Origin: Pseudoneurospora amorphoporcata
Lineage: Eukaryota; Ascomycota; Sordariomycetes; Sordariales; Sordariaceae
Assembly (NCBI GenBank): GCA_033297205.1
Contig: MU859161.1
Location: 1-64,000 of the forward strand
Length of the DNA: 64,000 bases
Direction of reading: 5' to 3'
The notes beneath the pieces are model-generated. The model saw nothing but the letters and a program-made list of their open reading frames with translations, was not told the DNA's origin and searched no databases. Shown piece after piece: positions 33,858 through 46,009 of this stretch (the first letter of the stretch is position 1; every line of letters starts with the position of its first letter). The translations under genes were made by a program, and so were the position numbers.

Positions 33858-35771
33858 TGTTGCTCCGGTTTTTCCAGTATGAGAAGGTAGGGCGGCCCTT
33901 AAAGGATGCTCGTCGGTGTATGTGATTTCAGGGCAAGGACTTGAGCGGCTCTACGCTTGGCAGATGTAGAGCTTCCATGATGGGTGGAAGGCCGGCCCAG
34001 CTGCGCAACGTCGTTAAAGGATTGTAGAGAAACCAACCCGAAAGTACCTAATATATAACTCCTGCGGCACATCACAACGCGGAACAGAGTCGTCGGCGGA
34101 CCTGTAGAGGTAAGTCTATGTACCAATGATGTCCCTTGTCGGCCATCCAGTTCTCCGAACTAGGATCGAGGCGGTATAAAAGACCCTTGACTTAATGCTC
34201 TCCGCTATCTAAAGCTACTTTAACCTCAGTGCTGGATCGTTTCCCATATCGACAAAGTGATGGGAAGGTGTCCCTTGAGTTGAAGTGGGCGATTGCCGGC
34301 TTTGTAGCCTTTCTTGACGAGGCTTGCCACGATCATTGTTTCTGGTGGCTCTTGGTCGTCTTCATCCTCCGTCGAGTTTCCATTCCTTCTTCTTGGTCGT
34401 CCTCAAAGTCATCGCTGCTACTCCCGTAGCCTGAAGTTGGTTGGTCGTCCTCGCCGTTAACGTTGACTGGCGCTATAGCACCGTTAATCTGGTGGTCATC
34501 ATGGCGTCGGTTGATGGATACAGGTAGGGACTAGGGACCTATACAATCATCGAGAGAAGAGGAACAAAAGCAGAGAACCAGCATATTCTCAAGGCTGAGT
34601 ACGGCCGTAATCGACCAGGCTGTGGCCTTGGACCAAAGGTCCTCTGTCCCAGGGAAGGGGGCGCAACTGATCAATGATTGCACCCACCATTCTGGGGCCG
34701 CGACTTGGAGTGCGGTCAGTGTGAAGATGTCTGGCCGGGGACGGGTTGGCCCCTCACCGAGGCACCTGAAGGTCATAGTCTGCGGCGCCGGATGTCTGGT
34801 ACTCTGATTGATGCCAGCCACTTGGTCTGAGCCGGTATATACCTGTGCCGACGTAAATCAAGGGTGGTGCACTAGGTTGGTCGGGCTTTTCTAAGATGAG
34901 AAGATACACCGACCAGGGGGGTGTATTTGACCAAGATAATTCTGATGGTCGGAGCGTGCGGCGCGGTGAGAGTGTTCAAGACGCCAGGTGTGAAGTTGAA
35001 CTTTGATTCGAAAAGAACCGCCCACAGGGATCTGTCCGATGGTACCTCTAGGTACCTGCGAAGCTGAAGTTTGCGCCTCCCGGCGTAGGACTCGTAGGTG
35101 CAATACACTTTGTGGTGAAAGGCTTCTTCTGGATCGTTATTGCCTGTGTTGGCTGGCTGGTCGGGTAAAGCGATGGCCTTCGCCCATCGTTCACGGTATT
35201 GCGCCAGGACGTGATGTCCATGGGAGGCGCAAATGTGGTTAATGCTTCAATACCGATGTTCCATCCTTCGAAGAGCCGGTGACGCTCATTTATCGGGCAC
35301 TGATGCCTGGGATGAGGAAGGAGAATGGCTCTGAAATCTGTGAACTGAGCCTCTCCTCCATATTCACCCGAAACATGTCTTCGGAGTCGTCAAACCACAC
35401 TTGATCGACAGCTTATTAAGAGGGAGATTGACAATTATACTGAAAATGCTGGCTACCAAGCTTCTATGCTTCTTGATGGATCCGAGACGCAATTGAAAGG
35501 TTTGTTGCCCTTTGGATCGCCTCGGAATTCGGACCCTGTTGTTCTGGTGACCCCGATTCTTGTGGTTGAGTCTCCCGCAATGGCACACAGGCTCTGATAT
35601 GGCAGCACCTAGAAGCTAGCAACAGCAGCGGCTCAGTGACCTCGAATCACTCATCATACTGTATTTGACCACCTCTATGTCAGACCGTCGCCTTTTATTT
35701 CTCTGGCTGCGCGGATAGGCATGGAAAACAACTCACACTACTACTTCCCATTGTCCTCCTTCCACCCCCAT
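33858..35771. other. No convincing gene (1.9 kb)
   Basis: Only short overlapping ORFs. No domain, RNA gene or repeat recognised. The right end is the 3' flank of the CorA-like gene. Confidence 0.4.
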
Positions 35772-38700
35772 TCAATAAGGTAATCCCCATTTCTCTCCCC
35801 GTTGGCCAGGCCCAGTAACCTCCCCTACGCCATACCTTGAATAGGCACCTAAGTAATCCCCAGTCTCATACGGAGTGTACGACGACCTCCGCCTCGGATT
35901 CTCGGACCTCTTTGGTCGATGTACCGTATAGTCCATCTCCTGCTCGCTGTATACAGTCCCTTCTGGACCGCCCCCCAAAGCCACCTCGTCAGACTTATCA
36001 AATCGCCACTTCGCAGTACCAGATCCAAGAGAAGGTAGCTTGCCCCGGAAGCCTGACCCCGGCAAACCCGACATGCCACTTCCGCTGATCCTGGATACCC
36101 AACGGAACATTGCCCCAAGGTCGCCGGTGAAGAGAAACCCGAGGAAGAGAACTGCTGCGGTGACTGGAATTGCAACGGCCCAGTAAGCCCATTGCCCAAC
36201 TTCCATGTCGCGGATGTCACTGGTGTTCATGCCGAAGATGCTCGAGACGGCCGAGAGAGGCAGGAAGATGATGGTGACTACCGTGAAGGCGTATATGAGA
36301 CGTTCTTGGCGATCCTTCTTGATGTCCACCTTGTTGCGGTTCTAGAAGAGAGCTTATTAGCATTTGGACTGAGTACATTACTTGAAAACGAGAAGAGAAA
36401 ATACCATAACCCTCAACTGGTTGGAGTGAAGCTCATATTCCTCAAACTCCCGCTCACGTTGGTCGAGTTGCAGGATACACTCGTTGAGAAACAGTTGACG
36501 GAAGCCACCTGGATCTCGTGCAGAGAGCTGCCTTGATTCATCTGACATTGAGCCCGAGACTTCTTCGATGTAGAAAGGTGGAGACTCGTAGTACTGTCCA
36601 TGGCTCTGCTGCCCATAGCCGTGTGCCGACCTCAATCGTGATTGTTCGTAATGATTATGCTGCCTAGAGATATTTGGCACCGCTGGACCCCCTCTCGGTG
36701 CTCCTGAGTAGTATCCTGCATATGGTGGGCCTTGTATGGGTGCCACCCGGGAACGGGCCGACGATGGCATTTTGTAGGCAGACTGTTGGCTGTACCTCTC
36801 CAAGCGCTCGAAGATCTCGCGTTGCGACTTGACAGTCTTCTGTACTACTAATAATTCTTGGTCAAGTAGGTCGAGCCGCTGTTCGTGTGATCGATCGGAT
36901 TGCTTGCCGGTGATATCCGCTTCCTGTACATTGAGTGGTTTGTGTTGGCTATCACTTCTAGCCAGGACATCAAGTTTTGTTCTTGGTGATGCACTTACAA
37001 TGGCACTCAAATATGCAGAATACGTCTGACTGATATTCGGCAGGCCCGGGGTAACGTCTGTAAGAAGCTTCATGCTCATCAATGAGACTATCTCTTGGGG
37101 AAGAACTACGGACTTCTCAAGCAGAGGCTTTTTGGCCATGTCTTTAACAATGGCGTTGAGTCCCTGGCTGATGAGAGGTTTTGCATGAACATCCAGGAAG
37201 GTGGATGCTCTCTCCGGATCCGTGGACATGTACGACAGGCCCAAAAGAAGATGGAGCCAGCCATCGATTAGCTGGTCTGGCACGTGGATTCGAACACGAT
37301 CCGCATGTTGCGCATGTAGAAACGTTTCAGTGAAGTAAAGTATCATGACCGCAAGTTCTTTGAGCACAGCTCTTAGTTGGTATCGATCGTCGGCCATGCC
37401 CTCGTCGTCATGCTGCTACAATCACTGGTCAGCATATTGCTTCTTGAAGGTTAAGCAGCCAGTCAGCTCAAGACACACCTTGACCTGGTGTTTCACGGCA
37501 CCCCAGAACTTGGACGCCATGGGGTTTTCAGTTGTGGCGGGAAGAAAGAACCTGAAAATCATGTCGGCCAAGTTGAACATGTCAACCCGTATTTCGTAGT
37601 CCTGCGGGTCGGATGAGCGTATCCTCCTTTCGGGGTGGACTATCTCCAGCTCCTCCTTTTCAAGCATATAATAAGTGGCGAGGCGGGTGGCGCTTGGACA
37701 GCGTTTGTATGCACGTTGGTCGCTGGCACTAGTTTCGTGCAACAGAATTGTTTCTATTTCATGCAGACGCTCGTCAAATTTGTCTTCGTCAATCGTATTG
37801 TTTCCGGACAGCGAAACGTCATCGAGGCATGTAAAGAGAGCAAACGAGGAACTGGGGTGTGGCTCGAAGGCTTTTGGAGAATCGGGCGTTGTTGTTGTAG
37901 TTGTCTTTTTTGAAGGTGGTCGTAGGTGTTGAGTCCTACTTGCCTTTTCATCCCGGTTTTCTTTCTTGGAGCTAGTCGCGTCGCTGTCTTTGGGCTCGTC
38001 TGTTGCGGTCGCCTCGGTTTGCGGGGATTGGGGTTCGATTGGCATGAGTCGTCCTGGTGTCGGAAGCTTGGGCGTCGGCCTGGGTTTTTCGAGTTAGTGG
38101 CAGGTCTAGCCGTGTTACCTAGCACAGGGACTAGGTTTATACGAACCCAAGCTCAAGATCAAAGGAAATTGTATGCGAGTGTTTCTGACTTGCTGACGCC
38201 CAAATCTTCGGCCAGTCCTCCGCGTGGATGGGACGCTTGTTACGGTAGAAGCAGAGGGGCAGATGCCAGAACTCCCAAAAATGGGAAACGAAGTCCTAAG
38301 CAGCAACAGTTAGCAAGCAGGAAATCGTAATGAGACTCTATCCATGTTGAAGTCCAATACTCACAAACCATGTTTGGCAATCTTTTACCGCCAAAGTCCA
38401 CATAACATTGCCCCCGAATCGGACCCAGAACTTTTGCTGCGATTGCTCTTCGGAAAGACTGCTTAGGGCTTTGACCGACTTTGTGATAGAGTTGCCGCGT
38501 AGCACATCCTCGGACATTCTACCGTACGTGATAACGAATGCTAGAGAGCGCATGTCAACACAAGCCTTATGACAAAGCACAATACCCGCTGCGCAAAGGG
38601 GAAGGGAGGAACCGTACAATTGTTTATGATAATGCACCAAAGCTGTGAGATGTGAAAACAGAGGCCTGGACCGGCCTTGGCAACTTGCCGCACTGCTTGT

Positions 38701-40277
38701 TGCATGTCGCGTTCTTTGGCAGTCCGAGAGAATTGGGCCTGCAATAAGGTCTGGATCGGAAACACTGATGAGTTTTCGGCACCAGAGAGGAGGCCAGAGT
38801 ATGGCTCGAGGCTGAAGTATGGCAGGCAAATCCAGGTCACGCTCCGGGTAGTACGAGTTTTCCCTCCAACACCGCTATCGTGAGGCAAAACGTAATCGAA
38901 GCAGCCCGGTTCCATGTGTTGGACGGGCTTGCCGCTCGAGGTCTGAATCAACTTGACGGATGACTGTTTGAGACGGAAGAGGATATCGTTGACTGCCTTT
39001 CTTTCGATGCCGGTCAGGAAAGAGAGGCGCGCGATCTGGTTCTAATCCTTTCTATTAGCCAGAAAGTTACTTGAATATTCGTCCCAAAAACGCTTACCGA
39101 AAGGTCTTCCAAAGACATTGACGGGCGGGTAAGATGCCTATCCGCAAGACAGTTGTTAGCCCAGTCTTTGACCTCTTGGGAGATATGCTACTTACATCCA
39201 GCGGTACAATGGCTGAAGGTGCCGTAGCTGGGCTGGGTTTGCGGCCATCAGCAAGTCAGCTGAGTGGTGACCTTCAGCAACCGTGTATCCTTCGCCAGTG
39301 TAGGACGAGGCAAGAATGTGGGCTACTTCTGGATTCTGGTCGTCCCTTGGCGATGGTTGGCTCGGGGTCACATCCGCATCCTCGCTCTGCTCCCCGTCTG
39401 CTGAGCCTCCAATCGATGCCACCCTCGCTGCCCGGAAGGACGCAGCGAAGGAGTAAGCAGATGACCCAGACTCTTCAGGAACCAGAGCTGGCGTAGCCCT
39501 GAACCTGGAAGACCCGTAGCTTCTGACAGTGGAAGCTTCTCGCGTAGACCTGTAGGCACCCTCCACGGTAGAGTTGGATCGTAACTCATCGCTCCTATCT
39601 TCATCCGAGTCGTCGTCCTCTGCGCCGGGTGACAAGGTTTCTTCGGGAGGTGCGTGAGACCGTAGGGGCGGCGGCGAGTACTCGTCGATATTATGGAGGA
39701 CATCATCATCGCTATCCTGCTCGAACTTGACGGTCTTGTGCCGACGCTTCTTTCGGTGTCCACCGGGAGAAGACGCAGGTGTCGGTGATGCTGAGCGTCT
39801 GATGTTTCTTCTGACAGGCTGATAGGCGGGCCGAGAGAAGGTGTCTCCAGGTCCGTAGAAGCCGCCTGGAGGTGTTACCCAAGTGTCATAGGGAGCAACT
39901 AAGGGTACGGGTGATGGTCCCGGCTGAGGTGGGTGAATGTACTCGTTGTATGGCTCGAAATGGACATGTTGAGCTGCGCGCGTGGGTCCGGGAGGGCCAG
40001 AAGCTGGAGGATAGGCGGCTGGAGGCTGTGCGATGGGATAGTAGGGGACCGAATAGGGCATCATATAAGGATTGTATCCGGATGATGGAGGGTAGGCTGG
40101 CTGAGGGGGTTCCCGGGGCCTCGACGGTGCCCGTACTGGTTGGGATGAATCTTCGAAGGTTTGATGGTGTTGATGCGGCTGCTCTGGAAAGGTGTGACTG
40201 CGGCGAGGAGGTATGGACAATGTCGGTGGATCTTCATTGCGACCACCTGGAGCTGGAGCTGGAGGAGCTTGCGACAT
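35772..40277 (-). CDS. CorA-like Mg2+ transporter-family protein, 1348 aa
   Basis: Eight exons on the minus strand: 40277-39196, 39137-39098, 39041-38618, 38540-38365, 38295-38147, 38079-37479, 37415-36411 and 36341-35772. All introns are 56-77 bp with GT-AG ends, and phases agree throughout. The N-terminal 360 residues are Pro/Tyr/Ser-rich and probably disordered, with a basic HRKKRRHK cluster. A globular region follows (WVRFGGNVMWTLAVKDCQTW near 555-575). A coiled coil lies at about 1001-1035. The C-terminus has the CorA layout: TM1 about 1174-1195, the GMN signature at 1196-1198, and TM2 about 1209-1230. CorA proteins are pentameric divalent-cation channels in which GMN forms the selectivity filter. 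This long architecture is a fungal branch whose transport activity is untested, so substrate and membrane location are inference. ATG 40277 is in good context (ccaacATGtc). Confidence 0.85.
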
Positions 40278-41911
40278 GTTGGTGCGGCCACTTGCAGAAC
40301 AATGGCATTGTGCTGCAGCGTGCTGGGTGCTGAAGGCTTGATGCGCGCGTCGAGGGTAGTGTAGGTAGATTCAAGTATCCAAGATCGGGCGGCGTTGAAA
40401 TGCCAGATCTGAGCTGAACCTCGTGATGAAGCGGATGACATGAGCTGACAAGCCCACACCCCCATTGTCAAGCCGCGACGACAGTTGACTCTTGAGGGCG
40501 CAGGTGTGAGTGTAACCCAAAATCCATCCCATGCAAGCCCATAACAGCTAGTGCTGCGCCAAGCAAACGATGCAGCATCCGCGATCCCAGCCAATGAATG
40601 AGACGCACTTCCTCCTCCAAAGGATCATCAACTGGTTTGCTTCCCAACCACCCGGAAAACTCATGATGAAATTGAAATGCTGAGAATGCGAGGTTCAACG
40701 ATATATCAGATGAAGTTTGCCGTCCTGAGTTTTATCAACTGAAAAGCACTCAGCCGATGGTGCGTTATTGGCGGTCACGGTGTAACGCGAGAGTGGCGCC
40801 AAGAAATTGGTCCATCAGACGGGATTCCCACAAGGAATGGGAAGATCCAAATCAACACCATCACGATGCTCGCTCAATATCCAGCCCAGGCCATTTTTTG
40901 ATCTCAAAGAGGTCATTAACGTACATTTGATCTGCTTGGAAAGAGATCTGGGAGAATTAACCACAGATAACACGAAATGCCAAGATGCTTCTTTTGAGTG
41001 TCATAAGTGATGGCGACTGTCATTCCAATTTTCTGTACCCACTGTGCAACTGGCGTCCCCGCAACATCGTAACCCGTCTCCCTCGTTGAAGATGTGGAAA
41101 GTCGCGATGGAAGCTCAGGTGGAGTAGGGGTAGCCTGGCGCATGCAAAGCAAGAACAGTAGTGCAAGACATGAATGTGCCGAGTGTTTTCGAACAGGCAA
41201 GATAAATGAAATGCTCAATTCCAGTCAACGATGAATGAATATTGCGTTGGTGAGGCTGAAGTGGTGTTGCTGATCGATGGTCGCAACAAATGTCCATTGT
41301 TCAACTGCCGAGTTGCGACGTGCAACATCAAAAGAAAAAGTCAATTCTGCAACAAGGGCGGGAGTGGACCAAGTGGGAAAAACTTCAGGGAAAGCACGGG
41401 GAGGAAAAACTCTAGTCAGGAAGGCACCAACTGCGGGAGACCCACGAAGTCGGCAGGCGTGTAAGGACAGGAAGGAGCGACGAAGATGGGCGGGGCGGTC
41501 AACACCAGAATGACAAGCAAGGCAGTCACGACCAAGCACTCACCACCAGCAGCCTCATGCACACGGCAAGAGACCACCAGCATAAGGAAGAGGACTTGAA
41601 ACCAATGGAAGTCACAAAGCCTCCCTCTCGCCCATAGCTCTCCCACCAGCCCACGAGCTTCACCTCCAGCTCACCATCGCCGTCCCAGCCAAACACCAGC
41701 TCGCCAAACCCTCATCTAAACCCTCATCCCCCCGTCATCCCCAAGCTCAACCCTAAGCCCACACCATACCCAACCCTCCCCATCCTCCCTCACCTTCAAC
41801 CCTCTTTCCTCCCCATCCTCTCCCAGACCTCCACCTCCCCCCTAACCCCTTGAATCACCCTATATATATCTGAATTTTGAGTTATATATTCAACAATAAG
41901 GCCAGCTTCCA
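40278..41911. other. Intergenic; no convincing gene
   Basis: Contains the 5' flank of the CorA-like gene. Short ORFs overlap each other. A pyrimidine-rich, CCCTCA/CCAACCCT-rich low-complexity stretch occupies about 41640-41850, immediately before the tRNA-like gene. Confidence 0.45.
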
Positions 41912-42068
41912 GCACGGTTAGCTCAGTCGGTAGAGCGTTGGCCCGTTCGCAAGTGATCGTACCGTATGGCCTTAGAACTCGACTATGGCAGTGCTGTAGG
42001 TTTGGAGTGGCGGCAGGGGGGTCACGAACGATAGGCCAAGGTCATAGGTTCGAGTCCTGTACTGTGCA
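41912..42068 (+). tRNA. tRNA-like gene with an intron of about 84 nt; anticodon unresolved
   Basis: The 5' half (41912-41942 and a few bases beyond) gives acceptor strand GCACGGT, D-arm GCTC-AGTCGGTA-GAGC and anticodon-stem strand TTGGC. The 3' half (from about 42032) gives GCCAA, a short variable loop, T-arm ATAGG-TTCGAGT-CCTGT and acceptor strand ACTGTGC. All four stems pair (with G-T pairs), and the T-loop TTCGAGT and both internal promoter boxes (TAGCTCAGTCGG, GGTTCGAGTCC) are intact. The roughly 84-nt insert lies in the anticodon loop, where eukaryotic tRNA introns occur, but it is long. The loop bases I can assign do not give the usual T33, so I cannot call the amino acid. It could be a functional tRNA with an unusual intron or a decayed one. 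Confidence 0.7.
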
Positions 42069-42075
42069 AATCTTC

Positions 42076-42084
42076 TTTTTTTTT
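42076..42084 (+). terminator. RNA polymerase III terminator
   Basis: A run of nine T begins 8 bases after the tRNA-like 3' end, the usual Pol III stop signal, which supports transcription of the preceding gene. Confidence 0.75.
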
Positions 42085-42536
42085 GTGAGTTTTCTTTGAT
42101 GATTTTCTTCATTTTTGTTCTTTTGGGTGGTTGCCGCGGCTGGGAGGGTGATAGGAGGATGCTGGTGGACGGCAGAGAGAGTGGACAGGTTTCTGGGGGT
42201 TTTTGGAGACTATATGTCGTACTCTGAGGAAGGACTGGCTTGTCTTGACTCCTTTGGGGCCGTTGTTGGTTATGTCATGTTTATGTTTTGTTCCCGCGAT
42301 GACGATAGACAGACAGGTGATACGGGGTGAAAGTCACCCATACTCCATAGGGTGGCCGGTAACTTGCTCCAAGGCAAATGAGCAAACACATTCTGTGAGG
42401 TAAATAGGCGCCGCCAGCATTGAGGCTCTTTATTGATCCTGATTCAAAGTCTAACTTATATTTGTGCGATGATATGATCAAATTCATTATCGCTAATATG
42501 AACCAAACTCCCAACCCAAGTCAGATCCCCCAACAC
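42085..42536. other. Intergenic
   Basis: No gene seen; 3' flank of the methyltransferase gene at the right end. Confidence 0.5.
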
Positions 42537-43842
42537 TTAAGGATCCAACGGCTTTCTCCCATAAACAGCAGTCAAAGGAAAGTAAGTATGGAAACTCCCA
42601 TCCATAACCGCCTTCCTCACATCCACCAGAAACACCTCAATCTGCGTCGGCGTTAGCCCGATAGCCTGGAACGGCCGGCTGCACAGTCCCTTCAAGCCAT
42701 CCATGACCGCCGTTCGCCAAAACAAACCGCAAAGTCGGAGCTTCTTATCCGCCGGCCATAGCCCAAGGGGCAGCTTCTTGGTGATCTCGGTGACATCCTC
42801 AAACCCGGCCGCCCGCATCTCTTGAGAAGCCTTCTGGATGGCGCTGATATCGGCACCCATGGCCTTGAGACCGGCTTCAAAGTACTTCAGGTAGTCACGG
42901 AAGGCATAGGGTGTGTCTGATGTGAAAGTGTGGTCGTCGCAACGTGGATAGCTGGCATCGATGTCTTGGATTTCAAAGTAGCCGCCTGGCTTGAGGTGTC
43001 TGGGGTTAGGTTTAGTTAGATGAAACGCCAGGAAAAGATAGACGAAGGATCGAGTCAGAGACCTACCGGATAACACGCTCCATAAGTGACTTCCTATCCT
43101 TGAGGGTATGTAGTGCGAAGCGCATGTGGATGTAATCGTACTTGTTCTCCGGGTCCACCCATTCGTCTTCGATATCGTCGACGAAGAAGCGCACGTTTTC
43201 TGGGACGAAGCTGGGCTGGATGGGTGACAGGTCAATGCCTGTTATGACTGCATCGGGGTACTCTTCGGCCACTGTCGCTTTGGTGTTAGCAATGGCATCT
43301 TCTGTGCCTGGGTGGCAGCCTGGGTAAACAGCGGACTGCTTACATTGCATGGGCCATATCCCGGTACCAGTCCCCAAGTCAAGAACCTGTCCACCATGTT
43401 CCAATGCCTCCTCGACGGGAGCCAAGAAGGATTGCCCGTCACAGAGCATCACGGACATGGTATGCTTGATTTCCTCACGACTCTGCTCGTTCTCGTCGTT
43501 GGGGTACGCATATTTTCCCGCATGGTAGGCGTGGTATCGCAAGCCTCCCTCGTAGACATGGTCTCGGATTGAGTCGGTGGTGGAGCTAGAGCAATCGCTC
43601 TCGTCCGAGTCATCGAACTCGAATGGGCAATCATCATATCCAAAGTCTTCCTGGCAGTTTTCAGACGGGTCTTCCGGGTATGAGGGCGAGCTCATGCGTC
43701 CGGCCTGTGCTCCTGAACTCCCCCATCCTGAAGCTGTCCAGGAATCATTTTCTTGTGTTGATTGTAGGATGATATGGTGGGAAGCTACCGGTGCGGAGCA
43801 CGAGTAGAGATGCGCCGACGAGCTATACTTTCCGAAGTCCAT
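42537..43842 (-). CDS. SAM-dependent methyltransferase (TAM/LaeA-like), 388 aa
   Basis: Three exons: 43842-43344, 43271-43067 and 42999-42537, with introns of 72 and 67 bp, canonical ends and CTAAC branch sites. The N-terminal 75 residues are Ser/Asp/Glu-rich, with an acidic run FEFDDSDESD. The class I methyltransferase fold starts near residue 90 (YHAGKYAYPNDENEQSR), with the SAM-binding motif I LDLGTGTGIW at about 154-163, the Asp of motif II in GIDLSPIQP, and the post-I and motif III region HLKPGGYFEIQDID. This family is common in filamentous fungi and includes LaeA-type regulators. The methyl acceptor cannot be told from sequence. I chose the start MDFGKYSSS (43842) over an upstream in-frame ATG at 43992 because the added leader resembles noncoding sequence. 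No biosynthetic genes flank it. Confidence 0.85.
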
Positions 43843-46009
43843 GTTTGAGAGAAATGATAAGCAAGTATGGGAAAGGCTTTTTGGTTGAGTGATGAGGAGG
43901 AAGGGATCATTGGCACGAATGGACAAGAGAGGACCAAGATAATATAGACAGGTTGATCCATGTAGAGGTAACCGGGAGATCCCCCACCCCAATCATTTGA
44001 AAAGGCTTGGGCCTTGTCGGATCCAAACATGGTACAATGGATGTTTGTTGGGCCGGGGCCGGGACGCAAATAAGCTCGAGACAGCGAGCAAGGGACAGAA
44101 GATCGCAATGATAAATTTGGTGACTACCCTGTAGTTACAGGGCTTCATGATTGGGCAATCTTCACTAGTGCCAGGTGTCTACCCCATAGCTACCAATCCG
44201 TCGGGTCGAGAGCCGACTGCAGGTACAGTGAACATGAAGCTGGCTCCGAAGCCGGAAGGTATCCCGTAGCTGTTGAGTTTCAAGAGGTTCCACCGGGTAA
44301 CTGGGCCGGAAGACGATGCCTTGGGCCCCGGGAGGATGGAAAAGGCACAACAGATGATCAGCAAATTCCATGTGACGGTCACCTTCCCGCGTTTCCTCCG
44401 AAATCCGCATGTTTTCAACGGCTACGATGTTTTCCCCCAGGGGAAGCCCCGGGTGAACAAACTGGATGGAGGGCATGGGGACCCCGCAACAAAGCACAAC
44501 ACTGTATCCGCAGTCGAGTTCTCTTGGAGTTGCGAATCGGTCTGGTTCATCTTCAAGATCGCAAACTGTGTGTGCGGTGTCCGTGACCAGATGTGGCTGT
44601 TGGTGGGCCTTTCTCGAGGTTCTTCTTCTCATTGGAGTGACTTCACTCATGAATATTGGATTAGAAGGGGTTTTCCGGTGGCTGGAAGTGTTTACTGAAC
44701 AAGTCTACTACCGTACTTGGGCAAGTTTGCTTGAAATCAGATCAGAAGGGGTTGGACAGATCGAAGGACAAAGTGGCCATCGGTTGCTAGACTAAAGCTC
44801 GCCAAGACGAAAGTCGAAATTGATGTCCAGGGACATGAATGTGATGAGGGAATTTGAATGCTTCACATTGGTGAACATGTCATATGATCAATCGACGAGC
44901 TGCTTGACGTTATGGTCGAAGCGAGTTGCGAGAGAGCAACATCGAAGGCCGGAAGAGGAAGGTGTGAAGAAGTGGAATTTAAGATTTGAAATTCGTCACT
45001 AAGCAAGTCTCCGCTCTGCCTGAAGCGTGGGACCAGGCAGCTTGGTGAGTGGATTGATTGAACCCCTGGAGCTGTGTGTGGGTTTCAGTGGAGTTTCGAC
45101 CGAACGAACACTGGAGCGGGCCCTATGTATGTCAGGCAATCCCTATTCAGGCACCCCCCTGGCCGACCCTTCCATTTTCCCGTCCCTTTCCTCTTTTTCC
45201 ACCCGACTTTTCATCTTCAGGTCCGGGGCCTCGCATCACATTCCGGTCGCCCCGGTCCCGACCTCGCCGACTTCGAACCATGGCACTAAAGTGATCAGTC
45301 ATTATTCAAGATCTGGCCCAAGTTCAACCACTTCAACAGTTTGTCCTTTCCCTACATTTACACGGTCAACCCTGCACTCCGCTCTATCTGTAGCTTGGGG
45401 GGCGCTCGATGAACCCTTATTCCTCAACACACACGCCAACACCGAAGCTTTCTCAAGCTCTCATGTTGCCTCTGGGGAATCGGTCTTGTGCGCGATGGAG
45501 TTCGAGGTACGCATACCGCTCGATTTGGGGCTTCAAGTAGAGGCTGGCGAGGCCGGGTAGCTATTTCCAGCTCCAAGTCTGTATCCAAGAATTGCCTTGT
45601 AAGCGAGCCAACGATATGTATAATCGGTGAGGACGATAACCCACAAGAATCTCAATGTCGACATGACTTGTTCGTATCGACAATGATCGACAGGAAAGGA
45701 GCGGACCGCGGGTGGAGTGTGGCTCTGTGGCGGGGTGACGGGAAGGCCCAAAGCCCCTGTCGTTTAGTGGAGATACCTTCCATTACCTTAAGCGCTACGG
45801 GATGAACTCCGTGGGCTTGATAGGCCCATCAGAGGGGTCGGTGTTCAGCTACGGTACCTAGGGTAGGTACGTCCGCCGTCTCACGACATGGAGTTTCTCT
45901 TCAGCTTGGAAGGGTGGCACGAGACTGATAACTTGCAGAAAACACATGGGCAATAAGACTGCCTCTTCTTTGGAAGATAAGCAGTTATCCAAACACCAGT
46001 CACCCAACA
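43843..46009. other. Intergenic region of 2.2 kb with overlapping unassigned ORFs
   Basis: At 44165-44698 two ORFs of about 140-160 codons lie antisense to each other (- 44165-44650 and + 44273-44698). Neither shows a known domain, so I cannot decide strand. The + frame 45027-45560 is Ser/Thr/Pro-rich and also unassigned. The last 150 bp are the promoter side of the oxidoreductase gene. Confidence 0.4.

Noticed and set aside
43843..43992. Upstream start of the methyltransferase at 43992
   Set aside because: The extra 50 residues look like noncoding leader, and the Met at 43842 has a better context.
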